Under the pieces are notes generated by a model, which saw only the letters and a program-made list of their open reading frames with translations, did not search any database and was not told the DNA's origin. The position numbers were made by a program, and so were the translations under genes. From Anaerolineaceae bacterium (GTDB lineage Bacteria; Chloroflexota; Anaerolineae; Promineifilales; Promineifilaceae), in assembly GCA_002699125.1 (NCBI GenBank), contig PABI01000078.1, positions 62,001 through 126,000 on the forward strand: DNA of 64,000 nucleotides, read 5' to 3'. Shown piece by piece: positions 6,986 to 14,606 of this stretch. How positions within the stretch are numbered: the first letter of the stretch is position 1; each line of letters begins with the position of its first letter.

Positions 6986-9900
6986 TTACAGTTCCTCTAC
7001 AAAGCGGTAGCTGGTTCGCAAAAAGAGTTGGTACCCGACAACCAACAATCCCAGCGACCCTGACAATAAAATCAGCAGCGTTACAAAATTAGGCGCCTGA
7101 CCATTGATAAAAATCGCCCGATAGGCGTCAAGCAGCATCAGCAGGGGATTCAGCTTAAACAGCCATTGAATTCTTTCTGAAAAACGGCCGGCATCATAAA
7201 AAATGGGGGTCAGATAAAACAGCAGCAGCAAAAAGACGTTCAAAAGATGCTGCGTGTCGCGGAACATCACATGAAAAGTGGCCACAAAATAGGCCAGGCT
7301 CAACGTGAATAGAAACTGGAGCACAATGATCACGGGCAACCAGAAAACGTTTGGGGTCAGCACAATGTTGGTAAACAGCAAAAAAAGCAGCAAGATGGGC
7401 AGCGAGAGCAAAAAATGTATCAGGTTGGAGCCAACGGTTACCACCGGCAGCACAATTGGCGGGAAGCCAGGCCGACGAATCAGGTCGCGGCCTTCCAGAA
7501 TCACCGTGGCTGAAGCCGTGAGCGAGGCATTGAACCAACCCCAGGCCAGCAGGCCGGTGAAGAGATAGGCAGGATAATTGGAAATATCCAGCGGCAGCAG
7601 TGCCTGAAAGACAAAGCTAAACACCAGAAGCTGGGTAAATGGGTTTAGCAGCGACCACAAAATGCCCAAAATGGACCCCTTGTAGCGCAGTTTGATGTCC
7701 CTGGAAATCAATTCTCGCATGAGGTCGCGCAGGTAAAGCCAGCGGCGCGAGCTAAAAAAGGCGCCCACAATTTGCCAACGCTGCTTTTGTCTGGCCGCAA
7801 GATAACCGCCTGACAGCACAACCAGACCCAAGCCAAGCCACAAAGGCCAGCCCCAACCAGGTGCCCGCGTCACGAGTTGCTGCATCTGAATGGTGAGAGA
7901 CGGCCGTATCTCAACCACCTCACTCTCCACCGCCGTAACTTGATAATCAGCTCCTTGATTGGTATCCCACACCTCTACCCGCTCTGCGCCATTGTCAACA
8001 AACGTTTGAAAAACATAATCCAGTTGGGTTCTTTGGGCCACCGGCACCGTTACCGAGAAGCCATCCTCCCCAGGCGACATGGGCGTGTACAGCAGGCCGT
8101 CCACTAATTCCGTATCTGGCGGCCAATATTGCGTCGGCAACGACTGCCAGCCATTGATCCCCCACACCAGGTTAACGGCCGTTGCCCCCGGCAGCCGGTA
8201 GCGAATCTCTTGTGTGGTAACGGCCGTTTCTGCCAGGTAGGTACGCTCATCCACGGAGAGACCGGACTCATGGATTACCGACTCATTTGTGCCCACCAAA
8301 ATCTGGTAATCTTGCCCATTTTGCGTGTCCCATAGGTCAACCGGAGCATGCTGCTGGCCTTCCGTCACCTGAAAAACGTAGTCGAGCGCGGTTTCCGGCG
8401 GCACTTGCACCTCGGCCACAAATGTTTCCCCTTCTTTTTGCATGGCCGTTACCATGAGGTTGTCGATGACGGCCGTTTCTTCACGCTGAGATGCTGGTGG
8501 CAGTAGCTGCCAGCCATCAACACCCCACACCAGTTTAACGGCCGCAGCCTCCGGCAGTCGATAGCGGATCACCTGCGTCACCATTGGGCCGGCGGCAACA
8601 GCAGCATCCATTTGGGGCCGATTGGCAAACAATGATAGCTCGACCCCGTAGAGTGGAAACTGTTCGGCAGTTTCGTAAAGAGCAGTTAATCTTTGGGCCA
8701 CCACACCTTCTGTATCATTGCTGTTAGCCTGGACCAACCAGACACGATTAGCATCAGCAACCAGCTTGTCTATCTCTCCAAGATCGCGGTACTGTTCTTC
8801 GTCCGTATAGGAAGTGGCTAGATCAAATGGTAAATCCAGCGGCACCTGGCGCATGTCGTTGCGTCCAAAATAGTAGGCAAAAGCATTTTCCCTAATGCCG
8901 CCAGGATTGAACACAATCACGTCCCCAGCTTGCCCTTTGTCCTCTAAACGAGCGGCAACCTCGCGCCACTGCTGCTTGTCTACAAAAGCGTAATAACGAC
9001 TGACACCCATCAACGAGGTGAGAGCAATCAAAACCAGCAGCCCGTAACGCAGCGATGGCCAGCGGATGTGCCCCAGCGCCGCTGCCACCAGCAGGTACAA
9101 TCCCAGGGAAGCAGCAATGGTGTAGCGCGGAATCAAAAATGGCACGATGAGGCGGGAGGCTACAAAGGGCACAATTACTGGCAAGATCAGCCAAAGGAGT
9201 AGGAGAAGATAAACGGCCGTTCTATCCTGCCAAATTGCATGCACCCCGGTCTGGTTGAGTGAGGAACGGCCGTTCACCACCACAAACAAAACAAGTCCAG
9301 CAAACAAAAACAGCAGCAGCGTCGATTCAGACGCATAATCCAGGGCCGTGCTCCACAACGTGCCCACCGTCGGCACCGGAATCCAAACGCCAGTCGCCTG
9401 CATTGCCTGGACTTCCAGCAGCAAATAGCGCAGCCAGGGGGCAAACAATAGCAGTGTCGCTGCTTGAAGCGCCACCCAGCGCTGCCAGGTTAACGGCAGT
9501 ACTGGCCGTCGTTGCCAGTACATGAAGAGCCAAAACAAATTTTGCGCCGCCACAATGAAGACACCAAAAAAGTGCGTATAAAGCAGCACCACATTTACCA
9601 GCACGTAGCCTACGGCCGTCCAGCGCGAAAACCGTTCAAACAACCTGACAAACAGGAACATTGAAAGCAAGACCAGAAGCACCATCAAGCTGTAAGCCCG
9701 GGCTTCCTGGGAAAATTCGATGTGAAACAAAGAAATGGCCAGCAAAAAAGCGCTCAGCAGCCCCGCTTGTCGCCCCAACAGGCGGCGACCCAGCCAAAAC
9801 ATAACCGGCAGAGACAGGGCGCCAAACAGGGCCGAAAGAAACCGTAACGCCAGCTCCGAATCGCCGAAAATCTCTACCCAATAATGAAGGAGAATGAAAT

Positions 9901-10147
9901 AAAAAGGGGGATTCTTAAAAATGCGGTTGGCCAAAATGCCCGGCAGCGAAAGTCTGGCAACGGAAATGGACGTCCCTTCATCAACCCATAAACTTTCCGC
10001 GCCCAACCCGTAAAAACGCAGCGCAGTGCCCAGCAGCAAAATGACAATGAAAAAGATCTCGGCGCGCAGGAGCGTAAAAATCTTTGACTGCCAGCCAGAC
10101 GCTGCTTGATTTTGCTCGCTGGCACCAACCACATTTGGTATGCTCAC
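6986..10147 (-). CDS. Giant fusion: GT-C (ArnT/PMT-like) glycosyltransferase, two CBM25-like modules, Wzm-type ABC-2 permease
   Basis: This 1053-aa membrane protein joins parts that are normally separate genes. Residues 1 to about 520 are a polytopic GT-C enzyme of the GT39/ArnT type, with the first-loop acidic pair in ESLWVDEG (D56/E57), RFLSALFGALSLP and FSQEARAYSL. Two similar modules follow (about 523-617 and 645-737). Each has a V-x-LVWG-x-xGWQ-x-LP start, LDYVFQ and WDT-x-x-G-x-DYQ, which resembles starch-binding CBM25/26 folds. A membrane span (about 760-783) leads to a complete ABC-2 permease (about 795-1053: ISRDIKLRYKGSILGILWS to LRTSYRFVEEL), matching Wzm length. It overlaps the preceding glycosyltransferase by 4 bp and is followed at once by Wzt. 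The domains are clear; the CBM family and joint function are inferred. Confidence 0.88.
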   Translation of the reverse strand: MSIPNVVGASEQNQAASGWQSKIFTLLRAEIFFIVILLLGTALRFYGLGAESLWVDEGTSISVARLSLPGILANRIFKNPPFYFILLHYWVEIFGDSELALRFLSALFGALSLPVMFWLGRRLLGRQAGLLSAFLLAISLFHIEFSQEARAYSLMVLLVLLSMFLFVRLFERFSRWTAVGYVLVNVVLLYTHFFGVFIVAAQNLFWLFMYWQRRPVLPLTWQRWVALQAATLLLFAPWLRYLLLEVQAMQATGVWIPVPTVGTLWSTALDYASESTLLLFLFAGLVLFVVVNGRSSLNQTGVHAIWQDRTAVYLLLLLWLILPVIVPFVASRLIVPFLIPRYTIAASLGLYLLVAAALGHIRWPSLRYGLLVLIALTSLMGVSRYYAFVDKQQWREVAARLEDKGQAGDVIVFNPGGIRENAFAYYFGRNDMRQVPLDLPFDLATSYTDEEQYRDLGEIDKLVADANRVWLVQANSNDTEGVVAQRLTALYETAEQFPLYGVELSLFANRPQMDAAVAAGPMVTQVIRYRLPEAAAVKLVWGVDGWQLLPPASQREETAVIDNLMVTAMQKEGETFVAEVQVPPETALDYVFQVTEGQQHAPVDLWDTQNGQDYQILVGTNESVIHESGLSVDERTYLAETAVTTQEIRYRLPGATAVNLVWGINGWQSLPTQYWPPDTELVDGLLYTPMSPGEDGFSVTVPVAQRTQLDYVFQTFVDNGAERVEVWDTNQGADYQVTAVESEVVEIRPSLTIQMQQLVTRAPGWGWPLWLGLGLVVLSGGYLAARQKQRWQIVGAFFSSRRWLYLRDLMRELISRDIKLRYKGSILGILWSLLNPFTQLLVFSFVFQALLPLDISNYPAYLFTGLLAWGWFNASLTASATVILEGRDLIRRPGFPPIVLPVVTVGSNLIHFLLSLPILLLFLLFTNIVLTPNVFWLPVIIVLQFLFTLSLAYFVATFHVMFRDTQHLLNVFLLLLFYLTPIFYDAGRFSERIQWLFKLNPLLMLLDAYRAIFINGQAPNFVTLLILLSGSLGLLVVGYQLFLRTSYRFVEEL

Positions 10148-11970
10148 GGTCGTGCCCCTTTGCTGTTAGCACCTGCACACAGGCGGTTAAGCAGCGAGGT
10201 GGGATCCGTTAACGGCCGTTCCAGCAAAGCATGTTGCACCACCGCCCGGCATAGATCAAAATCGGCTGCCTGCGTGAGCGCCGCGCGCAGCCGTTGTGCC
10301 GGGATACGTCCGGTCTCGGTCGGCAGCGTCACCGTCGCCACCGGTTCGCCCGCCACGGTCAGGGTTATGGCGGCCTCAGCCCCATTCACCAATAAATCGG
10401 GTGTTGGCTCGGCTAACGCCAGGGTCACGTTGCTTTCAATCTCCCGGGTAGGCAGCTCGCCCCGCTCCACCATCGCCTGATCGTAGAAATAAGCAGATGG
10501 CCAGGTGGAGCGCCGCCATACCTCTTGCAAAAACAGCTGCCAGCCAACTTCATTCCAGGCGTGGGTCCAAAATGCATCCGGTTCTGCCGGCGGCACCGTG
10601 CCAAGAAGCAGCGAGCCGCGCCACAAGGAAACGCTCGCGTCGCCTTCTGCCTTCTCCAGCTTAGGGAAAAGATGGTAAGCAAAGTACCGGCCTAAAATCG
10701 GCCAGGCAAACGCCTGTGCAATCTCTTTCACGACGCACTCGGTAGTAGCGTTTTTGGTTAGTGCCACCGCCCCCAAATAGGCACCTTCGAGCAAGACCTC
10801 ATACCGGCAAACGGCCGTTCGCCGCGGCGGAGAAACAAGCACAATCGGCTCAGACACCTCCACAGCCATGGCCCAGGTACGCCCAACTGTACACGGCCGT
10901 TCCCGAGGCGAATGCTCCAAAATGAGCCGTTCCAAATGACGCAGGGCGGGCTGAACCAGATCCGGCGCCTGAACCTGTTTGGCCAGGGCCGACAGGAACG
11001 CTTTAACCAGGCCATCTATTTTCGGCCAGAGCAAATCCCAACCGTCAGTGCCCATGCCATGCGGCAAAAGGGCCGCCTCAAACAAAAAAGCCGCTACGTG
11101 CTCCGGATCGAGGTCTGGATAACTATCGTCACCCAGCAGCGCCAGAAACGGCCGTGGATCTTCTCCGCTGCCTAGCATCAGCCCAAACGGCCAGCAAGCA
11201 TAGCGAATGCGAGCCCCAGCAGCCTGGGTAGACGGCATCCCTTGTGGGTATGGCGAATCGGCAAACGTCGGATCTGGCCTGTGCGCCTGGTTGATGACCC
11301 GCAGACCAACGCGAAGAAGCCTTACGCCTTTCAAGGAAACAGAACCGGGACGGGTGCGATACAGTGCCAAAACTTCCCGTACCGCGCCAAATCGTGCCCC
11401 GGCACGGGCAATGCGCTGCCAAAAATCCCAATCCTGGCAAGACGCCAACGAGGCATCAAATCCGGAAACGGCCGTTACCAACGCACCCCGCACCACACAG
11501 GCATTCGGCTGAAAAACACACCGTTCGGCAAACAGCGGAAATAAATCCGGCGCGTCAGGCGCAAAGTGAGGCTGGTCCCAACTGCCATCCGGGGCAACCC
11601 GGTGCCAGCCGCAGTGCACAGCATCCAGGCTGGCATCTTGCCGCAGCGCTGCCGTCATTTTTTCCAGATGGGCGGGCAGCAGCCAGTCGTCGGCATCCAA
11701 AAACAACAGCCACTCATGGCGAGCCTGGCCAATGCCCTTGTTGCGCGCCGCGCTGCCGCCGGCATTGGCCTGCTGCCACAAGTGAATACGGCCGTCTTGC
11801 TGTGCATAGCGCTGCACAATTGCCGCCGTCTCATCCATCGAACCATCATCCACCACAATCAATTCCCAATGGGGCATCGTCTGCGCCAGCACAGACTCAA
11901 TCGCCGCGCCAATGGTGGCTGCCGCATTGTAGGCTGGCATCACAATAGAAACTGGCAAAAACTCATTCAT
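10144..11970 (-). CDS. GT2 family glycosyltransferase with long C-terminal extension
   Basis: This 608-aa protein starts with a GT-A family 2 domain (residues about 5-240: PVSIVMPAYNAAATIGAAI, LIVVDDGSMDET, ANAGGSAARNKGI, metal-binding LLFLDADDW). The remaining ~350 residues, including stretches such as RHLERLILEHSPRERP, match nothing I recognise. Two or three parts of it look like small domains, possibly an acceptor-binding or oligomerisation module. It overlaps the GT-C/Wzm fusion by 4 bp (ATGA) and follows the next GT2 by 21 bp in the same operon. No membrane segments are obvious. Donor and linkage are unknown. Confidence 0.87.
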   Translation of the reverse strand: MNEFLPVSIVMPAYNAAATIGAAIESVLAQTMPHWELIVVDDGSMDETAAIVQRYAQQDGRIHLWQQANAGGSAARNKGIGQARHEWLLFLDADDWLLPAHLEKMTAALRQDASLDAVHCGWHRVAPDGSWDQPHFAPDAPDLFPLFAERCVFQPNACVVRGALVTAVSGFDASLASCQDWDFWQRIARAGARFGAVREVLALYRTRPGSVSLKGVRLLRVGLRVINQAHRPDPTFADSPYPQGMPSTQAAGARIRYACWPFGLMLGSGEDPRPFLALLGDDSYPDLDPEHVAAFLFEAALLPHGMGTDGWDLLWPKIDGLVKAFLSALAKQVQAPDLVQPALRHLERLILEHSPRERPCTVGRTWAMAVEVSEPIVLVSPPRRTAVCRYEVLLEGAYLGAVALTKNATTECVVKEIAQAFAWPILGRYFAYHLFPKLEKAEGDASVSLWRGSLLLGTVPPAEPDAFWTHAWNEVGWQLFLQEVWRRSTWPSAYFYDQAMVERGELPTREIESNVTLALAEPTPDLLVNGAEAAITLTVAGEPVATVTLPTETGRIPAQRLRAALTQAADFDLCRAVVQHALLERPLTDPTSLLNRLCAGANSKGARP

Positions 11971-11991
11971 ACCATGTCCAATGGGTCACTT

Positions 11992-13347
11992 TCACCTCAG
12001 CTCTATCAGGTCGGTTTCGGGGGAACGGCCGTTTTCACCAACAGCAGCGCCGCCAATCGGATTTGCACCAGGGCCATTCAGCCGCCGATGCTGGCGCACC
12101 GCCCGCCAAAAAGCCAGCGGGCCAACCAGATTCCCCCAAATTTCCAGCAAAACCAGCCGCAGCGAATAATCCTGACGGCCGCGCACAATTTCCCAAATGC
12201 GGCGCACATGCCATCGAGGCAAGTCCCACAACAGTTGGCGAATCACCCGCCGGTCGCCGTCCGTCACCAGCGTGCGCAGCTGGTAGCTGGTCTGGCCCTT
12301 GTTGTAATTGTAAAGCTGCTGGCGCAGCGCCCGCATCGTTGTGCGGTGCTTATGCCAGACGTAGGCCGCCGGCTCATAATAACAAATATGGCCGGCCTTG
12401 AGGATACGGTAAAACATGTAAATATCTTCGCCGACGCCGGTTGGCTGCCCTGGCCCCAAAGTCTCATCAAACATGCCGGAATCTGGCAGCACGCTTTTGC
12501 GAATGGCCACGTTGGCCGTACCACCCAGATCCCAGGTGTGTACCACATGTTTGGGCGAGCGGAAAAAACGTTCGTCAAAAAGGCGCGGCCGGTAACCGCG
12601 CCCCAATGCGCCATACTTCTCAAACATTTCCTGGCTTTCGTTTTCCATTTCCAAAGGCAAAACCAGGCCGCTGACGCACATCACCCGCTCGTCGGCAAAA
12701 GGGGCCAGGATGCGGCTAGGCCAATGAGCTGGCACTTTCACGTCGTCATCAATGTAGGCCACAATGTCGCCTTTGGCGGCGATGAGACCTTTGTTACGGC
12801 CGTATGCCACCCCGGGCCGCAGCTCTGCTTCATACCGCACTTGCGGAAAGTCGGCCACCACCGCTTCGGTTTGCCCCGACGCCGGGTTATTGTCCACTAC
12901 AATGATCTCCAACTGGTGGCGGCCTGGCTCCAGCGCTACCAGCGTTTCCAGACACATCTGCAAATCCTGGGGGCGATCGCGGGTGCAGACCACAACGCTC
13001 AAGAAAAAGCGGCGGCCAGTTTTAGGTGACAAAGCAGGCAGCAGATCGGCCAGCTCCGGCTCTGCGGCCCATTCGGCACCTGCCTGGCGCGGCGCGCAGC
13101 CAACCGCCTGGGCAAAATCAGGGGCGTGCACATCTTGCCCTTGCAGCAGCTGCTTGCCCAGCTGGCGCAAAATTTCGCTGCGTAGTTGAATGGCCAACAC
13201 CGGGGTGCGACAGTTGTCAATCACCACCTGGCCGATGGGAATGCCATGCCGCCGCACAATCGCCCAGACGGCATCGTATCTGGCAGCATCGGCGACCTGA
13301 GTGGGCAACGGCCGTTCCAAATCAATCGCCACTATCTTTGTCGGCAT
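11992..13347 (-). CDS. GT2 family glycosyltransferase with operon-specific N-terminal domain
   Basis: I place the start at ATG 13347 (MPTKIVAIDLERPLPT) rather than the track start 13431. It overlaps the previous stop in a TGATG and aligns with the N-terminus of the next paralogue upstream. The 451-aa product has a ~110-residue N-terminal domain of unknown fold shared with that paralogue. A GT-A domain follows (FLSVVVCTRDRPQDLQ, EIIVVDNNPASGQ, RPGVAYGRNKGL, IVAYIDDDVKVP). The C-terminus has the HKHR acceptor-side motif (YVWHKHRTTM). It probably adds one sugar during assembly of the exported glycan. Confidence 0.88.
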   Translation of the reverse strand: MPTKIVAIDLERPLPTQVADAARYDAVWAIVRRHGIPIGQVVIDNCRTPVLAIQLRSEILRQLGKQLLQGQDVHAPDFAQAVGCAPRQAGAEWAAEPELADLLPALSPKTGRRFFLSVVVCTRDRPQDLQMCLETLVALEPGRHQLEIIVVDNNPASGQTEAVVADFPQVRYEAELRPGVAYGRNKGLIAAKGDIVAYIDDDVKVPAHWPSRILAPFADERVMCVSGLVLPLEMENESQEMFEKYGALGRGYRPRLFDERFFRSPKHVVHTWDLGGTANVAIRKSVLPDSGMFDETLGPGQPTGVGEDIYMFYRILKAGHICYYEPAAYVWHKHRTTMRALRQQLYNYNKGQTSYQLRTLVTDGDRRVIRQLLWDLPRWHVRRIWEIVRGRQDYSLRLVLLEIWGNLVGPLAFWRAVRQHRRLNGPGANPIGGAAVGENGRSPETDLIELR

Positions 13348-14606
13348 CAGGTAGGCTCTCCCAACAGTGGCGGCAGCGGCTGCTCGCCAAACTGCTGCTG
13401 GATGCGGCGCACGTGGCGGCGTGACTGCCAATACGCCAGCGGGCCGCGCAAAGCGCCCACCGCCTCGACCATCACCAGCCCGCGCGGATACCCTTTGGGG
13501 CGACGCAGCAGCCGCTTGACAAACCAGCCACCAAACCAGAGCGTAGCAAAGGTCAACGTGCGCCAGCGCATTGGGGCATCGTCAAAAAAGGTTTTGGTCC
13601 AAAAAGCGTACACACCCCGACCAAAATCATACAATTGGTCGCGCAGCTTCTCGTAAGAAGGACGATGATAATGCCAGATTAGCGCCGCTGGCTCATAGAC
13701 GAGGATGTAGCCCGCTCGCAGCGTACGGTAAAACATGTCGTGGTCGCCCGCGCCGTGTGTGGGCGTGCCCACGTCCAGCGCCGGGTCAAAGTCGCCGATT
13801 TTGGCGAACAAACTTTTACGATAAGCCATGTTGCAGCCGGTGCCAAACACCCCGGCTCCCAATGGCCAAAAGCGCCAATGTTTGCGCATCCCCATCGTGT
13901 AATAACGGCACTCAAAGCCCCGGCCAAAACCACCATACTCTTCAAAGATGTTCTGTGCGGCCGTTTCCCGCGCCGCCGGGGCCACCAAACCAGTTACACA
14001 CATCACTGCTTCATTGGCAAAGTGACGGGCCAATGCCTTGACCCAAAGGGGATCAACGGCCACGTCGTCATCGGTGTAGGCCACGATGCTGCCCAATGCT
14101 TCGCGGGCGGCGCAAATTCTAGCCCAGTTTAGGCCGGGGCGCGGCTCCATCACATAGCGAATTTGGGGGAACTCGGCGACCAATTTGGCGGTGGCATCAT
14201 CTTCCGGCGCGTTGTCAATAATGAGCAAATCCAGCAAGTGAGGCGGATAATCCAGCTCGACCAATGTGTTGAGCGTGCGGCGCAGGCTCTGCGGCCGACC
14301 GCGCGTGCAAATGGCCACGGTGACATGCGGCAGCTCCTCGTCGCCATTCTCCAGCAAATGATCCGCTTCGCCCAACAGTGACAGCAATGCCGCCTGATTC
14401 AACTCGGCGAACAGCTGCTGCTCAATGACCGGGCGCAAATATGACTCCTGTAAAAAGCGGGGGCTTTTGGCCTCCACCCAAACATAGCCGATGGGGTGAT
14501 CTTTTTGCCGCACCAAAATTTGCAGGTGCGAATAACGCGCCAAATCCAGATGATCCAGAGTAGGAAACGGCCGTGTCAACTCCACCGCCAATACTTTAAC
14601 GGCCAA
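13347..14606 (-). CDS. GT2 family glycosyltransferase (TTG start)
   Basis: The track ORF starts at 14717, deep inside the upstream gene. The best start is TTG 14606 (read as MAVKVLAVELTRPFPT), which has GGAGG 8 nt upstream and lines up with MPTKIVAIDLERPLPT of the next gene. It gives 419 aa and an 11-bp overlap with the preceding stop at 14596. The GT-A core is VTVAICTRGRPQSLRRTL, LIIDNAPEDD, RPGLNWARICA and metal-binding IVAYTDDDVAVD, followed by GAGDHDMFYRTL and HYHR (LIWHYHRPSYE). It shares the short N-terminal domain with its downstream neighbour. GTG 14615 is the alternative start but sits directly on the Shine-Dalgarno. Confidence 0.86.
   Translation of the reverse strand: MAVKVLAVELTRPFPTLDHLDLARYSHLQILVRQKDHPIGYVWVEAKSPRFLQESYLRPVIEQQLFAELNQAALLSLLGEADHLLENGDEELPHVTVAICTRGRPQSLRRTLNTLVELDYPPHLLDLLIIDNAPEDDATAKLVAEFPQIRYVMEPRPGLNWARICAAREALGSIVAYTDDDVAVDPLWVKALARHFANEAVMCVTGLVAPAARETAAQNIFEEYGGFGRGFECRYYTMGMRKHWRFWPLGAGVFGTGCNMAYRKSLFAKIGDFDPALDVGTPTHGAGDHDMFYRTLRAGYILVYEPAALIWHYHRPSYEKLRDQLYDFGRGVYAFWTKTFFDDAPMRWRTLTFATLWFGGWFVKRLLRRPKGYPRGLVMVEAVGALRGPLAYWQSRRHVRRIQQQFGEQPLPPLLGEPT

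Noticed and set aside
11566-13029. Very long plus-strand ORF (487 aa) opposite two glycosyltransferases
   Set aside because: It spans two adjacent minus-strand genes and their junction, and its sequence (His/Arg/Gln-rich, no motif) is typical of an antisense shadow.
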